A model generated the notes under the pieces. It was not told the DNA's origin and searched no databases. It was given only the letters and a program-made list of their open reading frames with translations. DNA of 64,000 bases, from assembly GCF_902459775.1 (NCBI RefSeq), contig NZ_CABPSQ010000015.1, positions 1-64,000 on the forward strand. The letters are read 5' to 3'. The DNA comes from Pandoraea captiosa (GTDB lineage Bacteria > Pseudomonadota > Gammaproteobacteria > Burkholderiales > Burkholderiaceae). The translations under genes and the position numbers were made by a program. This document shows positions 25,586-34,260 of the stretch, piece after piece. Position 1 is the stretch's first letter. Every line of letters starts with the position of its first letter.

Positions 25586-26868
25586 CGACGCCGGCCGTGA
25601 CATCTTCCCGACGGGACTGGCATCTGAGTCTTCTCGCGTGCGGTGCGTTCATGTTTTGCGGGCTGCCGACCCTGGCCGCCGACCGAGGGTTGCTGCCCCA
25701 TCATCCGCGCGTGGCTGATGCGCACATCGTCGTGCCTTCCTCGCCTGACTCGACTTCCGCATCTTCCGCATCTTCTGCATTTTCCGCATCTTCCGCATCT
25801 TCCGCATTTTCCACTCGGCTCGCCCCGTCCTCGCCGTCCGCCGCTGCTTCGACAGGCGTCGCGGAGGACGTTACCGGTACCGGTCATCATGGGCGCGTCA
25901 TGGCGCGCTCAGGCAACGACCCACGCGACGCGGCGCGGCGTCTCGTCTCCCCGTGGCGCGAACCGGAAGTCGCTGCACCTGTTTCGATCACGTCGGCCAG
26001 ATCGTCCCCTGCGCCCACCGTCGTCGCGGTTTCGGGCGGCAGCGACCGGGTCTCGGCCGTCGCGTCTGCGCCATCCATGCCATCCGCTCCGCCAGTCTCG
26101 ACTGCGGCATTGATGGACCCGGCAGACCCGGCAGACTCAGCAGAGCGGGAACGTGCGGCCCCGTCCGTCCCAACGGAACTCCCCTATGACGCATTGGTGC
26201 GACGCGCCGCACGCGCCACGTCGGTCGACGCGGCATTGCTTCACGCGATTATCGACACGGAGTCGGGATACGACCCGCAAGCCGTGTCCGAGCGCGGCGC
26301 CATTGGATTGATGCAGATTCTGCCGCGCACCGGCCAGCGTTTCGGCGTACGGCGTCTCGAAGATCCGGCGGAGAATCTGCGCGCGGGCGCATCCTACCTG
26401 CGCTGGTTGCTTTCGCGATTCGACGGAGACGTCAGTCTCGCGCTCGCGGCATATAACGCCGGGGAAGGGGCGGTGCTGCGCTACGGACGTCGGGTGCCGC
26501 CGTTCCCCGAGACGCGCAACTACGTGCGCAAGGTTCTGGCGGGATACACACGTCTGCGCGGGGCTGGGGGGACGGGCGCTGTGACGACGTCCGCTCAGGC
26601 GTCGGACGTGCCGTCGGCAACAGCGGTTCCGGTCGCGCCGGCACGGCAGGCATCTGCCTCGCGGACGTCCGATGCGTCGCGGATCGACGATGACACGGCC
26701 CGGACGTGGCGCCTGCTACAGGGGCTTGGCACGCTCATCACGCATAGCCCGGCGGCCGGTGCAGCGCGCGCCGCTCACGAACGCGACCAGCCCGCGGTCC
26801 TCATGCCGTCGCGGGGGCGGGAGCGCACGGCCGGTGTCGGCCCGCGTTCGGGCGGGCGCGACGGCTAG
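25582..26868 (+). CDS. T3SS-associated lytic transglycosylase (IagB/EtgA type) with long flexible regions
   Basis: A secreted peptidoglycan-cutting enzyme that would open the cell wall for injectisome assembly. A signal peptide (residues ~13-33, ending TLAA) is followed by ~155 Ser/Ala/Pro-rich residues, including six 9-bp repeats. The SLT domain spans ~190-315: catalytic Glu in IIDTESGYDP, then GAIGLMQILPRTG and LALAAYNAGEGAV. A further Ala/Thr/Arg-rich tail follows. At 428 residues it is more than twice the usual IagB/IpgF/EtgA size. The ATG overlaps the sctU stop, so it belongs to the T3SS operon. Confidence 0.88.
   Translation: MTTPAVTSSRRDWHLSLLACGAFMFCGLPTLAADRGLLPHHPRVADAHIVVPSSPDSTSASSASSAFSASSASSAFSTRLAPSSPSAAASTGVAEDVTGTGHHGRVMARSGNDPRDAARRLVSPWREPEVAAPVSITSARSSPAPTVVAVSGGSDRVSAVASAPSMPSAPPVSTAALMDPADPADSAERERAAPSVPTELPYDALVRRAARATSVDAALLHAIIDTESGYDPQAVSERGAIGLMQILPRTGQRFGVRRLEDPAENLRAGASYLRWLLSRFDGDVSLALAAYNAGEGAVLRYGRRVPPFPETRNYVRKVLAGYTRLRGAGGTGAVTTSAQASDVPSATAVPVAPARQASASRTSDASRIDDDTARTWRLLQGLGTLITHSPAAGAARAAHERDQPAVLMPSRGRERTAGVGPRSGGRDG
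25756..25809 (+). repeat. 9-bp tandem repeat in the lytic transglycosylase gene
   Basis: Six 9-bp units of the form tccgcatct encode Ser-Ala-Ser/Phe repeats in the flexible N-terminal region. The period keeps the reading frame. Confidence 0.85.
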
Positions 26869-26893
26869 CGGTGACGCGTTCGGGGAATGGGAA

Positions 26894-27598
26894 TCAGCGT
26901 GCGGTGAGCGCAGGACCGGCAGGGGTAGCAGGTGTCGCTGATGTAGCAGACGTGGCAGACATAGGAGAGGCCGGAGCCACCGGCGCGGCATCCGTGGGCG
27001 CCGTCTCCGCCACCGAGGGCCGAGTGGACATACGCTCGAAATGGCGGGCGAGGTTGGGATGTGCATCGCGCCAGTCGATCTCGGGATAACGGAAATCGAG
27101 ATAGCCGAGCGAGCACACGACGGCCACGTCGGCCAGCGTCAGGCGATTGCTTGCGCACCATTGACGCTCGTCGAGTCCGCGCGCCATCGCCCGCAGGCTT
27201 TCGCGAATCTTGCCGAGTTGGCGGTCGATGAACTTCTGCGAGCGCGACGCTTCGTCGTGATACATGCGCTCGACGCGAATTTGCACGGCCGCGTCCGTCA
27301 CGCCGTCGGCCAGCGCTTCCCAGCAGCGCACTTCCGCACGCTCGCGTCCCGAGGGCGGGATGAGCTTGCCGACCGGGGAGAGGGTATCGAGGTACTCGCA
27401 AATGACCCGGGAATCGAACACGGCTTCGCCGTCTTCCATGACCAGACAGGGCACTTTGCCGATCGGGTTCGACTCCTGGATGCGCGTGTCGTCGGCCCAG
27501 ACGTTCTCCAGTTCGAGCTTGTAGTCGAGCTTTTTCTCAGCCAGCACGATGCGGACTTTACGAACGTAGGGACTGGCGAGGGCACCGATCAACTTCAT
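26894..27598 (-). CDS. Glutathione S-transferase family protein
   Basis: A 234-residue cytosolic GST. The thioredoxin-like N-terminal domain starts MKLIGALASPYVRKVRIVLAEK, with the glutathione-binding ESNPIGKVPCLVMEDGEAVFDS (Pro and Ser near residues 50-65); the helical domain follows to ~205. The last ~30 residues are Ala/Thr/Pro/Ser repeats (9-bp periodic DNA near 26912-26970) and are probably disordered. The start at 27598 is fixed by the family N-terminus. Substrate unknown. It is convergent with the T3SS transglycosylase and unrelated to it. Confidence 0.92.
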   Translation of the reverse strand: MKLIGALASPYVRKVRIVLAEKKLDYKLELENVWADDTRIQESNPIGKVPCLVMEDGEAVFDSRVICEYLDTLSPVGKLIPPSGRERAEVRCWEALADGVTDAAVQIRVERMYHDEASRSQKFIDRQLGKIRESLRAMARGLDERQWCASNRLTLADVAVVCSLGYLDFRYPEIDWRDAHPNLARHFERMSTRPSVAETAPTDAAPVAPASPMSATSATSATPATPAGPALTAR

Positions 27599-27672
27599 GT
27601 GAATCCTTGATAAATCGCTGTAGCGCGGCACAGAGTATAACGTGCGGGATGGCCGACGCCGGGGAATGGTAA

Positions 27673-29112
<1,440 letters not shown>

Positions 29113-29200
29113 GAGTGCTGACGAGGGTGTGAGCGATTAGGGCGAGGAGAGCAACGACTCACGCCCTATGCACTCATCCCCTGTGATCCGTGTCACCGGG

Positions 29201-29226
29201 ACGGGCCGCATCTGCGGCCCGTTTTG
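29201..29226 (+). terminator. Terminator after purB
   Basis: A perfect 9-bp GC-rich stem (acgggccgc / gcggcccgt) with an ATCT loop is followed by TTTT, about 90 bp after the purB stop. Confidence 0.8.
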
Positions 29227-29400
29227 CATGGTTCGTCGGCTTTTGTGAGGGCTTTGTCGGCTTTTGCGGGCCGTATGGGCGACTCCGGTTCGGAACATAT
29301 CGATGTGCGAATTTGCGCTGAACCGGGGACCGATACTGTCATACCGATACGCAACTTGGTGTGTATCATAGCCGCACAAACCATAAGGAGAACCCCACAG

Positions 29401-29850
29401 ATGAAGCTCACTCTCGCAGTTGCCGCACTCGCCGCCGCCTTCGCGCCCGCCCTGGCGCAAGCCCAGTTCGCCAAGGCCGACGACGCCGTCGAATACCGTC
29501 AGTCCGCACTTTTCCTGCTGGGTAATCACTTCGGCCGCATCGGGGCGGTGGTCAAGGGCGATGCGCCGTTCAACAAGGACGACGTCGCACGCAACGCCGA
29601 ACTCGTCGCCACGCTCTCCAAGCTGCCGTGGCCTGCCTTCGAAGGCGGTCAGACGAACGGCAAGAGCAAGGCGAAACCGGAAGTTTTCTCGGACAAGGCG
29701 AAGTTCAAGGAAGCCGCCGACAAGATGGAAACGGCCGTCGCCAAGCTCAACACCGTGGCCAAGGGCGGCGACCTCGCGTCGATCAAGACCGCGTTCGGTG
29801 AAGCCGCGCAGACCTGCAAGAGCTGCCACGACAACTTCCGCGCGAAGTAA
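29401..29850 (+). CDS. Cytochrome c' family protein
   Basis: A 149-residue periplasmic protein with a signal peptide ending near ALAQAQ and a four-helix cytochrome c' layout. The single heme site CKSCH lies close to the C-terminus, as usual for class II cytochromes. Such proteins bind NO or take part in electron transfer; the partner is not known, though a cytochrome b561 lies convergently next door. The ATG at 29401 has AAGGAG 12-17 bases upstream. Confidence 0.93.
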   Translation: MKLTLAVAALAAAFAPALAQAQFAKADDAVEYRQSALFLLGNHFGRIGAVVKGDAPFNKDDVARNAELVATLSKLPWPAFEGGQTNGKSKAKPEVFSDKAKFKEAADKMETAVAKLNTVAKGGDLASIKTAFGEAAQTCKSCHDNFRAK

Positions 29851-29878
29851 GCTGCCGTCGCGGCAGCGCACACCAGGA

Positions 29879-29912
29879 AAAAGCCGGTCGTTTTCATGCG
29901 ACCGGCTTTTTC
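29879..29912. terminator. Bidirectional terminator between cytochrome c' and cytochrome b561 genes
   Basis: A perfect 10-bp stem (aagccggtcg / cgaccggctt) with an 8-base loop is flanked by A and T runs on both sides, so it can serve both converging genes. Confidence 0.9.
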
Positions 29913-29933
29913 ATTATCGGGCGAACGCCTTCG

Positions 29934-30638
29934 TCAATACGAGGGCAGCGATGCGACCGCAGGCGTCAGATTCACCAGCCGGTACACCAGCGCCGACGCG
30001 AGCACGATCAGCACCAAAGCCCCGATTCGCACACGCCAGTCGTCGCGTGCCGGGCGCACGGGCGCGGCCAGCGTCTTGTCGCCCAGAATCATCGGCCGGA
30101 TCAGATCCTTCTTGCGCACGACACGGTAGTACACGATCGCCAGCACGTGCAGCGCCACGAGCGCCACCAGCACCCATTGATTGCGCAGGTGCCAGCCGGT
30201 GAGCATGTCGCTCGTGTCCTTGTCGATGAACTTCACGAGCGGTCCGTCGTTGAAAATGTCGTCGTTCGAGAACAGCCCAAGCCCGACCTGAATGCCGAAG
30301 AACAGCAGCATGGCGATGACCGAAAGTCCGCCCAGCGGCGTGTGTCCGGCGAAGCGGGCCGCGGTGTCAGGCGCGTCGCCACCATCTGCGTTGCCGCGTA
30401 GTGAGCGCAAGAGCGTACGCGGGCCGGTCACGAACGCCGAGAAGCGCGCGTAGCGAGGGCCGGCGAGGCCCCAGATGAGGCGGAAGATCAGCAAGGCGAG
30501 GACCGCGTAGCCGCACCAGAAGTGGTAGACCATGGCGTTGCCGCCGGTCTTGGCGCTCACATATGCGGCGACGGCGAGCACGACGAAGGACCAGTGGAAC
30601 AAACGGGTGGGCAAGTCCCAGATGCGGATCGGCTTCAT
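29934..30638 (-). CDS. Cytochrome b561-type membrane protein
   Basis: A 234-residue inner-membrane b-type cytochrome. It begins MKPIRIWDLPTRLFHWSFV, typical of Ni-hydrogenase/b561-like proteins, with the first heme-ligand His in LFHW. At least four membrane helices follow, with further His residues in YHFWCGY, GWHLRNQW and VALHVLAIVYY. It probably passes electrons between quinol and a periplasmic cytochrome; the neighbouring cytochrome c' is a candidate partner by proximity only. Confidence 0.9.
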   Translation of the reverse strand: MKPIRIWDLPTRLFHWSFVVLAVAAYVSAKTGGNAMVYHFWCGYAVLALLIFRLIWGLAGPRYARFSAFVTGPRTLLRSLRGNADGGDAPDTAARFAGHTPLGGLSVIAMLLFFGIQVGLGLFSNDDIFNDGPLVKFIDKDTSDMLTGWHLRNQWVLVALVALHVLAIVYYRVVRKKDLIRPMILGDKTLAAPVRPARDDWRVRIGALVLIVLASALVYRLVNLTPAVASLPSY

Positions 30639-30808
30639 TGGCGTGAAATGTCGTAAATGGCGAATCCCGCGAGATTACCGCAAGCCCATGGCGTCTGCAC
30701 GTTCGCGTGGGGCTCGCGCAGGATGGGCGCTTGCCCAGGCCTGGCGCGGCGCGTTCGCTGGCAGGCTGGCTGACATCCCTGATGCCTGCCCCGCGTGTGC
30801 CTGCCCAT

Positions 30809-33136
30809 ATGAACCCTCTGCCCGCCGACAGCCCGACAACGGCACACGTTCACACCACCTCGCACCGCGTGCCTTGTTTGCTGCGTCTGGGCGCCATGCT
30901 CTTGCTGACCACGTGGGCGGGCAACCTGCTGCTTCGCTTGTTGGGCGTGGCGACGCTCGCGCCGCCCCTCCCGCCCCCTCTGCATGCTCCGGACGCAATC
31001 CACCTTCAGGCGGTATGGGCGCAAACGAGCGGGCGCGAATGGATGCATTGGCTCTGGTACGGCCTGCGTTACGACATGTTGCTTGCCAGTTGGGGAATGG
31101 CTGTGTGGCTACTGCCGCTCGCCGTCATTCGCGCAAGATTTGCACCATATCCGATGGCACGCACCGTCTTCTCGGCGGGGGTGATCGCGTGGTTCGTCAT
31201 GATGGACGGGCTGGCGCTCGCAGAGCACTTCTACATGCGCGACTTCGGGGCGCCGTTCGGTCCGCAACTCTTCAGCCAGCCGGGGGGCGTCGGGGCGTTC
31301 CTGCATGGCTTCGGGAGGGACGCGTCGATGGATGTCGCGCCGCAGGAGGTGAAACATCTCACGTCCCTGGTCATGGCGCTGGCCAGCGCCGGGTGTCTCG
31401 GCGCGGCGCAGGCGTGGTGTACGTTCCGGTTTGCGATGGTCCCCGAGCGCGAGGCGACGTGGCGCGACGCGCTCGTGCAGGTGCTCACCGTCTCGACGGT
31501 GCTGGTGCTCGGCTGGGGGCGCCCGGCGGCCCGTCTCATGGACGATTCGGGCATCAGCGTCGCTCGCGCGGCCGTGCTCGACGATCATCTCGTCAACACG
31601 CCCGTGCGACTCGTCCTCGCCTTCAAGCAATACCGGGAAGCGGGCGGGGCGTTTGTCCCGCCCGAACGTGCCGCTGACATTGCGTTGCGATCTCATGGCT
31701 TCGCTGACACCGCCGCGCTGGCAAAGGCGCTGGACGTGGCGCACAGCGGGGAGGTCAACGCCTCTGAAGGCGTCCACGTCACGGACGCTTCGGACGCCTC
31801 GGACAGCACGAACGTCACCAAGGCGCCGGCCGAAGGCGCACCGACGGCCACCAATGCCACGGCGACGCTGCTGCGCGCACCGTGGCATCGCACGCCCGTC
31901 AACGACGTGCTTGCGGCGCATCCACCGCATGTGGTTTTCGGGCTGCTCGAAGGCTGGGGCGGGTACGGGTTGTCGCTCGACGCCGACGGCTTTCCCGTCG
32001 CAGGTGCGATGCGCAGGCATCTGGAAGCCGGATGGTGGTTTCGCCATGCCGTTGCAGCACGTGCCGACACGTTCGGCACCTTGGAGCAATTGCTGATCGA
32101 TAGCGGCAGTGAGGACTTGCTGCTCACGGACGCCACGTCGCCGGTGGTCTTCAAATCGTCCGTCGCCCTGCCATTCAGGCAGCGTGGATATCGAACCGTG
32201 TTCGTGTATGGCGGCGCTCGGACATGGCACAACATCGACCGGATCGTGCGTCGGCAGGGTTTCGACGACGTCGCGACGCAGGCCGACATCGTCGCCCGAT
32301 ATCCTCACGCCGACGCAGGCGGCTATGGCGTGTACGACGGTTACCTCTGGCGCTATGTTCACGACATGCTCGAAGACGCCGATGCGCAGGGCCAGCCCCT
32401 GTTTGTCTTCGCGTTGACGACGAGCAATCGCTGGCCGTATCGCGTGCCTGACGACGCCGCGACCGGGCCGTTCGATCTGACGAAAGGCTGGCGTGCGTCT
32501 CCCGCTGACGAAGTGGCCCGCGAAGCCCGCCAGCGCGGCATGCGGGCTTATCGGTATGCGATGGATTCGCTGGGGGACTTCATCGATCGCCTCAAGTATT
32601 CCCCCATGAGTTCGCGCACGATTCTGGCGGCGACCGGCGATCATCAGGCGCCTCAGTGGCGCAATGACGACAATGCGACGCTATCGCCGTTCGAGCAATA
32701 CCACGTGCCGATCTATCTGCGCGTACCGTCCGCCTATGCACCCACAGACCGCCCGCGGCTCGACGACTTTGTCGGGCATCGCGATATCTTCCCGACGCTG
32801 TATCGCCTCGCGCTCTCGGACATCCCGTACGTAGGATTCGGCGAACCGATGTTCGGCGACGTGCCCGCAGTGCGGCGATACGCTGTCGCGCAGCAACGCT
32901 ACCTGTTCTCGACGGCGGGTGCACAGGATCTGCGCAGCGGCGTGACGTACACGCACGCGCCGCAGGGCGATCCCGAATGGCTCAGACGGCAAGCGGCACA
33001 CGCGAACGCCTCGCTCGCGCTCGCGGACTGGTTCAGTGAGATGCAACGCCTTCAAACGCCAATGATGCCGATGCCGCCGCCGATGCCGGTGACGGAGGGT
33101 TCCGCACGGCAATCCCTGCAACGACCGGACCGATAG
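30809..33136 (+). CDS. LTA synthase/sulfatase-family membrane phosphotransferase
   Basis: A ~775-residue alkaline-phosphatase-superfamily protein with about five N-terminal membrane helices and a C-terminal catalytic domain. Metal and active-site features are visible: LLEGWGG (Glu), DTFGTLEQ (candidate Thr nucleophile), YGVYDGYLW (Asp), TTSNRWPY and ATGDHQ (Asp-His). Relatives transfer phosphoglycerol or phosphoethanolamine to envelope glycans, or act as sulfatases; the substrate is unknown. A low-complexity DASDASDS insertion precedes the domain. ATG 30809 is uncertain; in-frame starts at 30782 and 30707 exist without better ribosome sites. Confidence 0.82.
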   Translation: MNPLPADSPTTAHVHTTSHRVPCLLRLGAMLLLTTWAGNLLLRLLGVATLAPPLPPPLHAPDAIHLQAVWAQTSGREWMHWLWYGLRYDMLLASWGMAVWLLPLAVIRARFAPYPMARTVFSAGVIAWFVMMDGLALAEHFYMRDFGAPFGPQLFSQPGGVGAFLHGFGRDASMDVAPQEVKHLTSLVMALASAGCLGAAQAWCTFRFAMVPEREATWRDALVQVLTVSTVLVLGWGRPAARLMDDSGISVARAAVLDDHLVNTPVRLVLAFKQYREAGGAFVPPERAADIALRSHGFADTAALAKALDVAHSGEVNASEGVHVTDASDASDSTNVTKAPAEGAPTATNATATLLRAPWHRTPVNDVLAAHPPHVVFGLLEGWGGYGLSLDADGFPVAGAMRRHLEAGWWFRHAVAARADTFGTLEQLLIDSGSEDLLLTDATSPVVFKSSVALPFRQRGYRTVFVYGGARTWHNIDRIVRRQGFDDVATQADIVARYPHADAGGYGVYDGYLWRYVHDMLEDADAQGQPLFVFALTTSNRWPYRVPDDAATGPFDLTKGWRASPADEVAREARQRGMRAYRYAMDSLGDFIDRLKYSPMSSRTILAATGDHQAPQWRNDDNATLSPFEQYHVPIYLRVPSAYAPTDRPRLDDFVGHRDIFPTLYRLALSDIPYVGFGEPMFGDVPAVRRYAVAQQRYLFSTAGAQDLRSGVTYTHAPQGDPEWLRRQAAHANASLALADWFSEMQRLQTPMMPMPPPMPVTEGSARQSLQRPDR

Positions 33137-33157
33137 GTCCGATAGGTCCGATAGGTC
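33131..33157 (+). repeat. Triple 9-bp repeat at the end of the LTA-synthase-like gene
   Basis: Three exact copies of cgataggtc lie in tandem, and the TAG stop codon is within the first copy. Confidence 0.9.
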
Positions 33158-33168
33158 CGCCAGGGCGA

Positions 33169-33199
33169 AAAAAACCGCCGGACTTGCCGGCGGTTTTTC
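33169..33199. terminator. Bidirectional terminator between LTA-synthase-like gene and secF
   Basis: An 11-bp stem (aaaaccgccgg / ccggcggtttt) with a 5-base loop is flanked by A and T runs, so it can end transcription from both converging units. Confidence 0.92.
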
Positions 33200-33258
33200 A
33201 GGGCTCGCAGCGAATCGATCAAGCGCGATCAGCTGCAATCAGCGACGATCAGTGGCGG

Positions 33259-34236
33259 TCAAACGCGCGCGCCGAAGTTGGGGTCGTTGCGATCGACACC
33301 TTCCTCTTCGTCCTTGTTGCTGTGCTTGATGAGGTCCTCGCGCTTCACGCCGAACCACATCGCAAGCGCGGCAGCCACGAACACCGACGAGTAGATACCG
33401 AACAGAATACCCACGGTCAGGGCGAGCGCGAAGTAATGCAGTGTCTGGCCGCCGAAGAAGAACATCGACAGCACCATCATTTCCGTACTGGCGTGCGTGA
33501 TGATGGTACGGGACATGGTCGTCGTAATGGCATGGTCGATGACTTCCTGCACCGTCGCCTTGCGCATCTTGCGGAACGTCTCGCGAATCCGGTCGAAGAT
33601 AACGACCGATTCGTTCACCGAGTAGCCCAGCACCGCCAGCACACCTGCGAGCACCGCCAGCGAGAACTCCCACTGGAAGTAGGCAAAGAAGCCCAGAATG
33701 ATCACCACGTCGTGCAGGTTGGCGATCACGCCGGCCACGGCGAATTTCCACTCGAAGCGGAACGACAGGTAGATGATGATGCCCACGACCACGAAGGTGA
33801 GCGCCAGCAACCCGTCGGTGAACAACTCGTGCCCGATCTGCGGGCCGACGAATTCCACGCGACGCAGCGAAACGTCGGGTGCGTCGGCCTTGAGCGCGGT
33901 CATCACGGCATCGCTCTGCTGTGCGCTCGTGACCTGCTTGCCGTCCGGACCGTTCTGAATCGGCAGACGGATCATGACGTCGCGCGACGTGCCGAAGCTC
34001 TGCACCTGAACGTCGCGATACCCCAGCTTGCCGACTTCACCCCGGATCTTCTCGAGATCGGCCGCCTGTGAGTAGGCCACTTCCATGACCGTACCGCCGG
34101 TGAACTCGATCGACAGGTGCAGGCCCCGCGTGAGCAGGAAGAACACCGCCGCCACGAACGTGAGCGCCGAAATAACGTTGAAGATCAGGGCGTGCCGCAT
34201 GAACGGCACGTCTTTCTTGATACGGAAAAATTCCAT
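33259..34236 (-). CDS. secF: Protein translocase subunit SecF
   Basis: A 325-residue SecD/SecF-family protein aiding late steps of Sec export using the proton gradient. Six membrane helices are expected; visible signatures include SIEFTGGTVMEV after the first helix and GYSVNESVVIFDRIRE in the core. It follows secD by 24 bases on the same strand and ends the yajC-secD-secF unit. Length is standard. Confidence 0.97.
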   Translation of the reverse strand: MEFFRIKKDVPFMRHALIFNVISALTFVAAVFFLLTRGLHLSIEFTGGTVMEVAYSQAADLEKIRGEVGKLGYRDVQVQSFGTSRDVMIRLPIQNGPDGKQVTSAQQSDAVMTALKADAPDVSLRRVEFVGPQIGHELFTDGLLALTFVVVGIIIYLSFRFEWKFAVAGVIANLHDVVIILGFFAYFQWEFSLAVLAGVLAVLGYSVNESVVIFDRIRETFRKMRKATVQEVIDHAITTTMSRTIITHASTEMMVLSMFFFGGQTLHYFALALTVGILFGIYSSVFVAAALAMWFGVKREDLIKHSNKDEEEGVDRNDPNFGARV

Positions 34237-34260
34237 GACTGTTTCCTCTCGCGCCTGCGG

